Below the pieces are notes generated by a model, which was not told where the DNA came from, ran no database searches, and saw nothing but the letters and a program-made list of their open reading frames with translations. A DNA stretch of 64,000 nt from the NCBI GenBank assembly GCA_036784855.1, contig JAZDSV010000007.1:62001-126000 (forward strand), in the 5' to 3' direction. The stretch is from Aphelidium insulamus. Its lineage: Eukaryota > Aphelidiomycota > Aphelidea > Aphelidiaceae. Below are positions 19,857-32,700 of this stretch, in pieces. Both the position numbers and the translations under genes were made by a program. Numbering within the stretch: position 1 is the stretch's first letter; each line of letters opens with the position of its first letter.

Positions 19857-20602
19857 TTATTCTTGAACGATAAGCTGAGGAGCTTGCGACTTTAGAGTGG
19901 CCGTAACCTTTGCGCCGCGGTTGTGCACCAGATCGTCACGGATCTCTTCAGGCGACATTCCATTAATGTCAATGCACCGCACAAATGGAAATGGCGGCAT
20001 TAGCGCAGATGGAGACAGCAGACGCTGGAAGTCAATGAATTCCACGGCGGGATACGCCACATAGTCGCCGCTGGAGTGGTCGACATACATATCGGCATCC
20101 ATGTCGTCGCTGTTGATGCGGCGGACGTTTACGTAGTGATCCAGCACACGGCCGTCCCTTTTCACGGTAGTGTTATACTGCGCGCGTCTAGGTGAGTATA
20201 TATAGTGCAGATACTGCACGAACACCGCCTACCTTGGCCTGCGCGAAGATGTTCAAATCATGCCTGAATGGAATACGAAGACACGCGGGCACCCCCAGCG
20301 GATAGCCAAACAAGTAGTTCTACACGGATCAGATATATGACATTTTCGATGCAGACAACGCAACGCACATCTTCGTAGAATATGTCAGCAACGTGTAGAA
20401 GCGCGACGCGAGCACGGTTTGTCGCGCCGTCATAGTAGATGGTGCGAGGCAGACACACCGGAGACCCCTGCAGAACGCCTTCCACGCTCACATCTGCTGT
20501 GAACCGTGGCGCAATCATAAACTTGGGCGTCGCCACCATGGCTGAAGCACCGGCCACGCCGGCAACAAGGAGGCCGACGAGCTCAAGCCAATTTGCGCGC
20601 AT
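19857..20602 (-). CDS. Secreted protein of unknown family, copy B
   Basis: Exon 1 starts MRANWLELVGLLVAGVAGAS (signal peptide) and ends FYED; a short middle exon gives NYLFGYPLGVPACLRIPFRH and continues to FAQAK; the last exon runs from YNTTVKRDGRVLDHYVNVRR to VQE at 19857. Introns are about 45-60 bases (donors GTGCGT and GTAGGC). It is a clear paralogue of copy A: same exon phases, same 'GRV.D.Y.NV' core and 'P.PF..C.D' block, and a matching 'DDL.HN.G.K' end. The two copies share modest identity, so the duplication is not recent. Confidence 0.7.
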
Positions 20603-21160
20603 TGCGTAAAGTAATTATCAAGAGAGATCTCATTCATGTAATAGGCCGATCGCTTGCTCACATTTGATTGGCCGATCGCACCAATTGCGTGCACATAACC
20701 AGAGTGCGACTTCTGACTTACAAATGGTTGCAATCGCAGTGTGGTTGCAGTTCCACTGCGGTAGCTATAACTTTAGATGGACTGTGGTGAATGAAGCGGG
20801 ACTATCGCGGCTTGGAAGCAGTTTAGTACAGAATAGCGTTTTGCGACTTTAATTCATCTGCTTCCAAGCCACACAAAGGGGACTCGACAATGAAAATAGT
20901 ATTCGTTGACATGTCGACGTCAAACTCTCGCGGAGATCGCCATTCCACGGCAAACTCTTTGACTTTCTGGCGAACAAACTTATTCCAACCAATGTTTGGA
21001 GGGTCGTTATGGTTGGTACATAGTCACGGTTGATACTGAATACTACGCCAAACTCAACACATCTTCATTGCTGCGAGAAACCCCAACACTGCAAGGCCGT
21101 TCGAAGCTATAAACATATGCATACCATTGTATACCATTTATAAATTGTGTCAAAACATCA
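20603..21160. other. Intergenic stretch, nothing recognised
   Basis: Region between the divergent gene starts of copy B and RRP41. It must hold two promoters; no long frame is seen on either strand. Confidence 0.4.
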
Positions 21161-21748
21161 ATGCAATCAGCTGCCAGCGACGCGCTGCTCAACGCGCAAG
21201 GTTTGGCCGCTTGAATATATCTGTATCTGTATATATGTCTGTATATGCATGTACTTATACTTCAATATAGGCTTCCGCGCCGATGGCCGACGTGCCTGGG
21301 AGATGCGACGCGTCGGCGCGCGTATCGGCGCAGATGCCGTCAGCAGTGCGGTGCCGGATCCACATCACGCGCAATGGGAGAGCACCGCCTCGCAGCCACA
21401 GTCTCTACAGACACGCCAGCGGCAACAACAGCAACAGCAACAGCCGGCAGTAAACCTGCGTGAGGCTGACGGGTGCGCCGAACTGCAGCTGGGTCAGACG
21501 CGGGTGCTGGTGGCGGTGTACGGGCCGCAGGAGCAGCAGCAGCAACAGAGCGCGCATGATGGCGGCGGCAGCCACCACTCACAAGACTGCACGCTGACCG
21601 TTGGCTATTCGGTGGGCGCCAGTGCCGCCATGGACGGTGCCTCTTCCACGGGCCGTCGGCGCAAGTCTGACCGGTGTGTACATAGTATCGTATTCTGTAT
21701 ACTGTGTATTGCTATCTAGCTGTCTATCTATCTATCTATATATATATA

Positions 21749-21800
<52 letters not shown>

Positions 21801-22392
21801 AATATACTAATTGACTAGAAAACTGCAAGAAGCGACGATGCTCATCCGGCAGACATTCCAGCATGTGGTGCAGGTGCAGCTGTATCCACGCTCTGCCATA
21901 CACGTGCACATCCACTTCCAGCAGCTGGATGGCAGTCTGTTGGCTGCCGCTGTGAACTGCTGCACACTGGCCCTGATGGACGCCGGGGTGGCCATGTCGG
22001 ACTATGTGTGCGCCGCGTCGGCCGGTCTCGTAGCCACCACCAATAATTCATCACGCGCAACAGATACAGTTGCTTCACCGCCCACAGTTGGGTCACCGAT
22101 TCTGGACTTGACTGGCGCGGAAGAGTCGTCAAGTACCGACGTGCCCAAGTTCACGGTGGCGGTGACGCCACGCACGGGCAAGGTGGCCCTGCTGCACGTC
22201 GAGCAGCGCATGCACCACAGCAAGTTTGACGCCGTGCACGCCATGGCGCTGCGTGGTGCCGCGCAGATACACACGGTGCTGGATGATGCGGTGCGACAGG
22301 CGGTGGCACTGCGCGTGGCCTGCATGGAGCCGGCCGCCACCGCCGACACTGCTGTTAATGGTCTAAACACTGGCAGCGGCATGCTTGCATAG
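21161..22392 (+). CDS. RRP41: Exosome core subunit RRP41 (RNase PH fold)
   Basis: Exons 21161-21200, 21271-21673 and 21819-22392 join in frame. FRADGRRAWEMRRVGARIGA, then GCAELQLGQTRVLVAVYGPQ, then KSDRKLQEATMLIRQTFQHV, VQVQLYPRSAIHVHIHFQQL, VNCCTLALMDAGVAMSDYVC and TAVTPRTGKVALLHVEQRMH-like blocks match eukaryotic RRP41/EXOSC4 in order. A Gln-rich insert sits before the second block and a Ser/Thr insert of about 45 residues after 'DYVCAASAG'. The protein forms part of the hexameric ring of the nuclear and cytoplasmic RNA exosome. Intron 2 contains a CT/AT microsatellite (21721-21800). Confidence 0.88.
21721..21800 (+). repeat. Microsatellite inside RRP41 intron 2
   Basis: Runs of CTAT, CT and then TA dinucleotides fill most of the 145-base intron. 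Confidence 0.9.
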
Positions 22393-22618
22393 ATTCTACA
22401 ATTTTATATTAGATAATGTGGATGTGTGTCGTATATTCCACAACTGTAGATCTATGAAGCTGTGTACAAGCATCTGTGAGCATCTATTTCCACTGTGTAA
22501 ATACTCGGCATTGTCAAGAATGTTTGTTGTCTGCAAATGCTCTTTACGACCAACTGTCCATATTGAAGCGATTCCTGGTAGTGCCAGAATGATTGTGCGT
22601 TTGTCCTCCATGCCATCT

Positions 22619-23119
22619 TTATGCACCAGCCGTACTCTTCTTCTTCTTGTTGTTGTTGTTGTTGTTGTTGTTGTTGGGTGTGGGCGTGTGCGTGCCGGCG
22701 ATAAACTCCACGGCCAGGGCGCCCAGTGCAGAGCCGCAGATAAAGAGCGCCGTGGCCGAGAATGAGAGAAAGTGGCGCACGGTAGTGTGGTGCCGCATTG
22801 CATCCACGTGTGTGACCTTCTTGGCACAGGCGCCACTCGCGGGACGGGCCGTAGGTGTCCCCACGCGCGGGTATCGCTCCGTTGCATCGGGGGCTAGCAG
22901 TGCGGGTCGGAGTTGTCGAATCTGCCTCCGCGCGCGCCACCTGATAAACCGCGCAGTCAGTGGCGAGGCTGGCGTGGTGGTGACTGGCGACGCGGTGAAG
23001 GCATTTACGGTGGATGCATTAGTGGTGGTGGCGGTGCCTGCAGCAGTCTTCTCATTTGAAAATGTCGTGGCATATTCAAGCGTGTCGCGTAGCAATTGCG
23101 CGTATGGTTTGTTGTTCAT
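22619..23119 (-). CDS. Small single-pass membrane protein, family unknown
   Basis: One frame of 166 codons beginning MNNKPYAQLLRDTLEYATTF. The middle is Ala/Thr-rich then basic (FIRWRARRQIRQLRPALLAP). Around residues 118-143 a hydrophobic stretch (FLSFSATALFICGSALGALA) is long enough for one membrane span. The C-terminus is poly-Asn then Lys (a GTT/GTTG microsatellite at 22649-22677), probably variable. No family was recognised; the basic segment ahead of the membrane span would suit a mitochondrial or ER tail-anchored protein, which is a guess. It converges with RRP41, 226 bases apart. Confidence 0.5.
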   Translation of the reverse strand: MNNKPYAQLLRDTLEYATTFSNEKTAAGTATTTNASTVNAFTASPVTTTPASPLTARFIRWRARRQIRQLRPALLAPDATERYPRVGTPTARPASGACAKKVTHVDAMRHHTTVRHFLSFSATALFICGSALGALAVEFIAGTHTPTPNNNNNNNNNKKKKSTAGA

Positions 23120-23401
23120 TAATGTATGATGGATTCATATTGACAGCAAATGTGTTCTCCTTACGCAAAAATCAGCTCCACATTCAGCATTAAAACATCT
23201 ACGCGGATGCATGCAGCCATTGGCTATGCAGATAAAAGTCCTCTTACAGCTGGGTGCATCACGTTGCAGCATTGCAGCACCGATTGCCATACGCGTGCAG
23301 CACCTAGTAAGTAACGAAACTGGGGGCACAATCATGAAGTGGTAAAGGTTGCGCAAAAAACACGAAAAAATTTTCGACGCGAAAAAATATTCTTTCGCAA
23401 C

Positions 23402-24124
23402 ATGCGTGTTCACTATCGCGTCGCGCGTGCCATCCTCATCGTCGCCACGGCTTTGATACATCAACAGTGTTATGGCATGGAGGATCGCCGGTCTTACGCC
23501 GCGGCTGCATCGTTGTCTCCATCAGGTGCGCCGTCGTTGCTGGCTTCGATCGGGCGACCGAATGAGGTAATGGATCATGCGATGCTGCCAGCCACTCTGG
23601 AAGATACGCACAATGAACAAACACAACCGGTCACTGTGCGAAGCATGCAACATTGGTCAGCAAAGACCGACTTTTATGAAAGCCGTCGCGCGAAAAAGAG
23701 CGAGGAAAATGCCAAGTACGTTGCCAGGGAGCTGATGAGAGATGCATCGGGGTTTAGGAAGCGAAGGAATGAAGCCTCCGCACGGAGCAAGGAAAAACTT
23801 CGCGCAACTCGGCCCGGTGAATATGCAGCGCGAATCCAACGGTCTACTCAACGCCGCAGGGAGAAGCGACGCGCGCTAAAACTCGCAGATGAAGGCGCGA
23901 GCTCGTCTGATGTTCAGCGAGACTCAACAAAAGATGGACAACAAGCCTTTTGTGAAGATCGTGCCTCTAATGACGACTGTGCACAACGGAAAAGTTATCC
24001 ACATCGTCAGCATGCTCATGACGATATTACGATGGCTGATCGAATTGATGCCGCGCAAATTTTGGCCGAAATGTCGACATATCACTGGCTCAATGTGGAT
24101 CCAAATCCAAAGCTCGCCAGCTAA
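23402..24124 (+). CDS. Secreted, highly basic protein of unknown family
   Basis: The ATG at 23402 is preferred over 23339 because it gives a signal peptide at once: MRVHYRVARAILIVATALIH ending near QQCYG. The mature part is about 215 residues, with an Arg/Lys/Glu-rich middle (RRAKKSEENAKYVARELMRD, RSTQRRREKRRALKLADEGA) likely to be helical, and few Cys. There is no known domain. A secreted, basic, Cys-poor protein of this size in a genome with CRN-like genes is a candidate effector, but this is inference only. Confidence 0.55.
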   Translation: MRVHYRVARAILIVATALIHQQCYGMEDRRSYAAAASLSPSGAPSLLASIGRPNEVMDHAMLPATLEDTHNEQTQPVTVRSMQHWSAKTDFYESRRAKKSEENAKYVARELMRDASGFRKRRNEASARSKEKLRATRPGEYAARIQRSTQRRREKRRALKLADEGASSSDVQRDSTKDGQQAFCEDRASNDDCAQRKSYPHRQHAHDDITMADRIDAAQILAEMSTYHWLNVDPNPKLAS

Positions 24125-24774
24125 GAATTCTCGGCGTGCGTATTGTCGAGGTTTGAGTTTTTTTGTCGCTAGCTGAAGCAGCGATTTACAAATCACCAAT
24201 AAAATTCTTCTCGGAACTCTCCAAACGAAAGCCATGAACCACTGCAACCATGTGCTCTACACATTTGTGAAATATTGACATAAGTTATGAACACATTATT
24301 AGCAACTGCTATGTCATTAGTGCGATTGCGTGTATTCAGCCTTTAGAGAACACATGGCAGACCTATAATTAATCAGGTTATATTATATTAACGCCAAATA
24401 TTAGGCAGTAGTTGTTATGCAGGATAGGTGGCCTGTAATCAGACACTTCTCCGTTGCTCAGTGACAATTGGCAAAATCCCTGCGGCTACTCTCCCTGGCT
24501 CACGCGGATCAACTTGCTTTGACCGAAGCAGTGCACGGTGGACGATCTGTCACCGTCCAGTTCAACGAGCTGCATCTCTCAATTCTGCAAAAGCTTTGAA
24601 AATCTGGAAACGTCAGCATCATTATATAGCCAGCCCAGTAATAACGTGTGATTATGTATACAACCACATACAACATAGGGAGCTGTAGTTGTGCATCAGT
24701 TGTAAGTTATATATTAAGCAATAGTAGTTGTATTGACTAGAAGACCTAGGGTGATAGACAGCACCGGCTCCACC
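24125..24774. other. Intergenic stretch, nothing recognised
   Basis: A/T-rich, with no convincing frame longer than 86 codons and no repeat recognised. Confidence 0.4.
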
Positions 24775-26428
<1,654 letters not shown>

Positions 26429-26612
26429 CCCGCAGCGGTGTGGAGTGGACTTTAGTACAGTGGAGTACAAGTGTGGAGTAAATCTATTTTTAGGCTTCTT
26501 CCTTGCACGGCAGTATAAATATCTGCCTGCAGCAGCTTACATTAAAATTTATATGTACAAGTCAACTGCTGTATTATTGGTGTTTTGAAAGCTGTATAAT
26601 ATTTGTCATTGG

Positions 26613-27444
26613 TCACAGGTTCTGCAGGGTGCCGGTGCGCATGCGATCGTTGAGACGGCCAACGTTCTTGAGCAGTTTCTGGTGGTCACGCCGGTTCAGA
26701 CACTCGATCTGCTCCACGCCAGACACACCGCGACACCCATCCACATCAGTGACGACAATGGTTGTTACTTCGCCGCCGCCGCCACCGCTGTCAGCCGCAC
26801 TGCGATCATACAGTTGCGAGTCCGTGTGCAGACCAAGTTCCGCGATCTTTTGTTGGCAAAAGTCATTCAATGCCGGGAACACGTGTTCACGCCACTCCTT
26901 CATGCCAATGGCCACGCTGACAAACTCTGTCGCGTCATTCTGAACCTACAAGCAATATTTAACACGAACAGTATGGTTTGCATTATTATTACATACAAAT
27001 GCATACCATCCAGAGACCCATGGGTAGACACTGCTTGGGCAGATAGTCCCACACAAAGGCGGTAAACACATCACGCGGGATCTCGGGGTTGGCACGGCTC
27101 AGCTTCTCCTCTAGCCGGGACATCACATGGAAACCGCTGTGTCTACTGCCACCTGGTTGCTGATAACGCGTGCTGGCTGAGCTGTTGCTGTCGCCGTTAC
27201 GGGACGCGTGTGCACGGCTGGGTGAGTGATGCGGCTGTTGTGGCGGCGACGCGGTGCGCTTGTAGGACGAGTCGGCATTGTTGTTGTTGTGGTTGTTGGT
27301 GTGAGAGTTGTGGCGCGCCTGGCGCTTGGACACGAGCACCGACTGGCCGAGTGCCGGGAACTCTTGGTCCGTGCGTGCTGGAGGGTCGCCGTCAAGCACC
27401 CAGCCGCCGCGATGCGATGTCATTCGATGATTTGTGACGGTCAC
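26613..27444 (-). CDS. Unrecognised two-exon protein with an EFPALG motif
   Basis: Exon 1 (27444 or 27423 to about 27006) begins MTSHRGGWVLDGDPPARTDQ and has EFPALGQ then an Asn/Ser/His-rich stretch, ending LPKQCLPMGLWM; the intron starts GTATGC and ends GCTTGTAG; exon 2 reads VQNDATEFVSVAIGMKEWRE and HVFPALNDFCQQKIAELGLH to the end at 26613. The second half is predicted helical. The domain with 'F..FVWDYLPKQ...G' and 'EWREHVFPALNDF' was not recognised. The motif EFPALG is seen in some RNA-associated proteins, which is too weak to assign a function. Confidence 0.55.
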
Positions 27445-27548
27445 TTTGACTGTTTTTTTTCCGTACAGTTAGCTATGCACAGTTGCCTCAGGTGATAAAT
27501 ATGAAATGTATGAAAATATGGAATGTGCGACAAGAATAACGCTTATTA

Positions 27549-28526
27549 TCAGCCATCATTGGCACGTGCACCACCAAAATTAAGAGATGCAAAATCCACA
27601 TTCTCGTATGGATCCGGCCGCGTGGAGTGGAGGTTCCAGAAACTTATGATTTCATCAATTATACTGCTGCCATCAAAATATTGAGTCCCATACCATAACA
27701 GCGCACTGTTGCGATGGTGAGTCCACAGAATGCCATGCCACAAATTGTGTTTTAGCAAAAACTTGTAACCAAATGGCCTAGTCTTGTCGTAATATTCCCC
27801 TTCCTCATCCGACAATTTTGATTCATCAATAGTGTATGTTTGCAGGCCGATCGGAGTTGCAATTCGAGGAAGTACCTGCTCGCTCCACGTACCTTTGAGA
27901 CTTGCAAAGCATTGCTTACAATGCAGTTTCATAAACGTCTTAAATTTCTGTTCGATGTTGTCAAGATCACTGTAGTTTTCGTCAAACAAATATCCGGATC
28001 GAGCCCACACAACAGTACCACATATGTTTGGCAATCGACTATAAGCAATTAATTGAATTGAAGATTCCATTTCCTCGGGAAAGAGCATCTGCATTAGTCG
28101 CACGCAGAATAAAGTGTAAGCTACCCCAAACTGGCTAAAGGTACTACTTTTTGTTTTGGACACCGCTTTAGTTTTGAGTACTGGATTGAGTTTATCGTCG
28201 CACTGCATAACAAATGAAGCCATCGCCTCGACTGGCCCAAAGTATGATTCAAACATATCGCCCAATACGGCATCGAATTGATTTGGAACAACATTAATTA
28301 ATGAATTAATGTTCGATCTCACGTACGGTTCTTCTCGTGCCAAGTGGATAATGTGTTGAATGGTCGGAAAAGCGATCCCAATTGCGTCTGACCATTTTAA
28401 TACGCACTGTATCGAGGTGATTTTTCCATCTCCATTATTACTAGATTCAAAAAAACTTGTGGCAACAAAGAATGAAGCGGTTGCTGCTTGTATAAGCAAC
28501 GCAACTACAATTATTTGCAAATTCAT
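27549..28526 (-). CDS. Secreted protein of unknown family (325 residues)
   Basis: A single frame with an N-terminal signal peptide, MNLQIIVVALLIQAATASFF. The mature protein is mixed in composition with nine Cys and has motifs such as WARSGYLFDENYSDLDNIEQ and HNLWHGILWTHHRNSALLWY, but no family is recognised. It shares a short intergenic region with the broken HNH-type gene at 28596, from which it diverges. A secreted gene beside a CRN-type relic fits an accessory, host-interaction region, which is inference. Confidence 0.6.
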   Translation of the reverse strand: MNLQIIVVALLIQAATASFFVATSFFESSNNGDGKITSIQCVLKWSDAIGIAFPTIQHIIHLAREEPYVRSNINSLINVVPNQFDAVLGDMFESYFGPVEAMASFVMQCDDKLNPVLKTKAVSKTKSSTFSQFGVAYTLFCVRLMQMLFPEEMESSIQLIAYSRLPNICGTVVWARSGYLFDENYSDLDNIEQKFKTFMKLHCKQCFASLKGTWSEQVLPRIATPIGLQTYTIDESKLSDEEGEYYDKTRPFGYKFLLKHNLWHGILWTHHRNSALLWYGTQYFDGSSIIDEIISFWNLHSTRPDPYENVDFASLNFGGARANDG

Positions 28527-28595
28527 TTTCTTTTTGGGAAGAACATCGTTACGAATGTGTCGCGATTGATTTTGATCGTTGATCGCGATCGACCA

Positions 28596-29402
28596 ATGAG
28601 CACGTTGCGTGTTATCACAGTGAGGCTAATGCAGTTGCCTGCGAATACCTGGTTCGCCGTGAAGACGTGCACCGAAGCGATGTGCGGCAACTTTGACTGG
28701 TCCAGTTACACACTCATTGATACGGACAGCAATGTGACTATTAACACACTTTCTTTGAAACTGTGGTCCCTGGACGCTATACATTGGTCCCAAAGAACAA
28801 TAATATTCCGGTTTTGACGGTCGACAAGAAACGATTTTTTGACATCGTTCCGCGTGGAAATCATTTTCGTGCGCAGTCGCCCGTAATTGCGGATGATGAC
28901 AAAAGTGTTTCGGCATCCAATCCGGGTCCTGAACAATTTGTCATAGATCTCTATCAGCGTGACGGCTGCTGCGTTGTGACAAGAGACTCCAATTCCTTGG
29001 TTGCTTCCTACATCCTCGCACACGCGTGGTATTTAACTGATTCTAGAAAGAACGAATTGCCACTCTAAGTTCGCAATGCAGTCACTGAAGCTGGAGGAAT
29101 CAATTCTGTTCGCAACTGTGTTTTACGGCAGTTTGGTGGATGCGTTCGACTCAGAGTACATTGCTTTCCAATTGGCCGAGGACGGATTTTACTACGTTGT
29201 CACGATCGCACGTGGGTCGACAAGTGGGAGGACAAGAAACTCTTTCAGCACAGCTGCCGTGACGGAGATAATTACCCGTTATGGCGAGATAGTACACGTC
29301 CCGATCCTGTTCTTGTTCGCTTCCATTTGCAGAATGCCGTATTCAAGCATATGAAAAGGATGCAGATGTTTATGATCACACTGATTACGATGAATATTGG
29401 TG
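28596..29402 (+). pseudogene. Broken HNH-nuclease gene of the CRN-effector type
   Basis: Separate frames along this stretch carry, in family order, a beta-rich N-terminal part, the core 'DLYQRDGCCVVT' and 'HAWYLT' blocks of an HNH domain of the kind found in fungal CRN-like proteins ('RDG.CV(V/I)TG' and 'HI.P..'), and a closing RPDPVLVRFHLQNAV block also typical of that family. The frame is interrupted about three times, so the copy is treated as a fossil. It probably descends from a nuclease effector gene. Confidence 0.6.
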
Positions 29403-29750
29403 AGTCGCTACCGTCATGATGCCGTGCATGAGAGCAACAAAATTACTTTGCCATATGCCCACAGTAGAAACTTTTTGATATATAGCGTCTGTGTATTGAG
29501 GGTTTTCTCGGGATGCAGACGTGGCAATAGTTTAAATAGAGTCGGAATAATCTGCATGTGCACTCAAAAAAGTTATAACATATGTACATATGTAACGGCC
29601 ATCAACCATCACCATGGCAACAGTTGATTCGTTCACCGCACTCGGTGGTGGAATCTCCTTGACGCGCACAGTACAAGAACATAACTGCGCTCATCCACAT
29701 TCTTGAACGGAGCTACACGGTTCACATTTGTCTGATTTGATTGTGCGGCT
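29403..29750. other. Intergenic stretch, nothing recognised
   Basis: Separates the HNH relic from the RhoGAP gene. It contains short A/T-rich runs and presumably the RhoGAP promoter. Confidence 0.35.
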
Positions 29751-32700
29751 ATGAAGAAACTGTTTCGACGACTGTCCTCATCGCCATCCTCGCCAGCAGA
29801 GTCCAAAGCGTCACCTGGGCGGCGAGCATTCGGCGTCCCGCTCCAGCAGCTCGTCAGCCAAGAAACTGAAAGACGTCGCCTGGCGCGATCTTCCACTGGC
29901 GGGCACGTAACACGTGTGCAGTATCATCAGCCGTGATCTTGGTTAACAGTTGAATAGGTCCGAGTCGCAAGCGGATGAATTGGACGTGCCGATCCCGGCC
30001 GTACTGCGACGCCTGGTGGAGTGCGTGATGCAGCCTCACGTTGTTTCGGCAGAGGGTGTACTGCGCCAAAGTGGCGGCGCGCGAACTGTACGCGAGGCGC
30101 GGGACTACATTGACACGGGTATGTGATCAGTGATTTCTAGTGTGACTCTCTCTCTCTCTATATCTCTTTCTCTCTCACACACTGTCCCATAAGTCCCATA
30201 AGATCAACGCCTAACATATCATGCAGCCGAGGACCCGCAACTACCGGAGCTGGAAAAGAGGGTGTCGAGTGATGTGTACGCGGCCGGGTCACTGCTCAAG
30301 GCGTGGTTGCGTGATATTCCCGACGGTGTGGTTCCATCTCGGTATCGCGGGGACTTTGTGCGCGCCATGTCGGGAACTTCTGGCGGCACAGCTGCTGCAT
30401 CTGCCGTGACACACAATGCCGATGCCACAAACACTCCCGAGACAGTGTTGGTGGCAGTGGCGGCCGCACTGTCTCGCCTGCCAGACGAGAACTATTACGT
30501 GTTGCGGTATGTGCTGACATTTGCGGCGGCGGTGGCTCTCCATGCCGCCACCAACAAGATGGCACATGCCAATCTGGCGCTGGTGCTGGCGCCGAATCTA
30601 TTTGGCAGCGGTGATGGCACTGGTGCCGGTAGTGCCGTGGCAGACACGATGGCGCAGAGTGCGGCGGTGAACGTGATGCTTGCCCACTTTGATCGGCTGT
30701 TCCTGGCGGAGGAGGAGGCTACGCAGGAGGAGCGTCAAATCGGACGCACTGCTCAGTCGCAGCAGCAACAGCAATCTCCAGCTATTGGCTCTCCACAGCA
30801 GCCCGAGACACCTCCGGCACGGCCGCCCAGCCGGTTGAAGGCAATGTTGTCCCGCACGGCATCTTTGCTGCAATCTACGCGCGCCATGCAGCAGTCCCCA
30901 GCAGCATCAATGCGGACAGACACATCAGCAACACCGGTGTCAGTAGACAACCAGACTGGGGTAGAATCTTCCGTGAAGGAGAATGTACAAGAAGCCATTG
31001 CAGTGCAGCAGCAGCAGCCACGATACGAGCCCACGGCAGAGAGCCCACGATACGGCTCTCCGGGAACATATGGAGGCGGTTTGCACGCCAGTATGCTGGA
31101 CGAGTTGTCACGCGCCCTGAAGGAGGCGCCGCCCGCTGAACTGCATGCCGAAGCGTTCTCCACCAGCACATCGGGTTCCAGCAGCGCGACTTCGCCACTG
31201 GTCTCTCCGGCCGCCATCAAGCGCCGGCTCAGCGAGCGCACAACCTCGCCGCCGCCCCTGGCCGCCGAAGACGCGGACAATGAACGTGTACAGGACACAG
31301 CATCGCTCCCCACGCCCACTCCCTCCACCGCCACCAGCGTGTTTGTGACCCGAAGCCGCGCCAGACCGCCGGGACGTCACAGCAAGCCCGCTCTGACTGT
31401 CGAGACGTTCAGCAGTCCGTCTGCCAGTACTGCTACTACTGTCGAGGAGGTCCCGGCACACCAGCCAGCAACCGAGGTGGCACCAGTGCAACAGGAAGCT
31501 ACTGCAACTTCAGCCGCGGCAAGTACTCCCTCGCAGATACTCAGCCCCAAGTCCATTATTAAAATGTCGGCGGGCCAGCTGCCAATGGCTCCGTCGCCGT
31601 CCAAACAGGTTCGCTTCCCTGGCGAAGTGGTCGTGACCGGTGTGGCGCTCCCCACGCCGCATGTGTCCGACAGCGAGGATGGCGACGATGACGACGATGA
31701 GGAGGAGGAGGAGAACGAAGACGAGTCTGACAGTGAAGACGAGGTTGCACAACAAGAAAACCCCGACGACGACGGTATTAAGACCACGATCCTGGACGGC
31801 GAGACTGTTGTGCACGGGAGTGAGGAGTTTGCCGAGGCTGCGGCACCGAATGAACTCGCAGCCAGTTCCGCCAGCGACGACAGCGACACCGAGCAGCCAG
31901 CGCCCCGCACACCGAGCACACCAAGCACCCCTAAACCGATAGTTATTCAAGTGGGTTCCGGCGCTGCCATTGCCGCACATCGCCGGGCAGATGAGCCGCC
32001 GCCGACGCCGACAGCAGATGCCGCAGAGGACACTTCATTGCTGGCCATGTCGGCCTCTTCGATTTCATCCTCGTCGTCGTCGGTGTTGCAACAGCGCATT
32101 GAGCGTCTGCAGCAACTGCGTGTGCTGGCCGCGTCGCCCATTCAGCCAACAACTCAGACACTTTCGCCCGCCCAGCAAGTAGCTACTTCTCCAGTTCTGC
32201 GGACACCCACGCCAACACCGACACCGACACCGACACCAACAGTTACCCAGAACTCATCAGCGCCCCGCAAGCGTCGAACAGATCCGCCGCCCATGTTTGT
32301 GCCTGAAGGGGATGCCGGCAATGGTGCCGACAATGCTGTTCAGCCACCTCCTGCCTTGTCTGCATCTCCACCAACGGCAGCAGTCACTACTTCTACCACT
32401 TCCACTCAACAACGCCGCCAACTGTCCAGCATGGTCACGCCGCCATCACTGTCATCGCTGGCCGAAGAACCAGAACCAGAGACCGAAGCAGCCGGCTCTC
32501 TAAGGCAGCAGGCAGTGTCGTCGCCAGAGAGCCACTGCGACGATGAAGAGCAGCAGCAAATGCCGGCGCCATCATCGCCACTCAGTCGCCGATTAGTCAA
32601 CGACACACTTACCCGGCGACACCAGCAGATACAGCAGATCCAGCAGCAGAACCACCGGGCGGCGCCGCCACGACCCGCCGCAAAAAGCACAGCGCTACGG

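Noticed and set aside
22593-23129. Plus-strand 178-codon frame with a poly-Leu/Val run
   Set aside because: The run is the complement of a poly-Asn-coding microsatellite; the minus-strand frame has a better start and composition.
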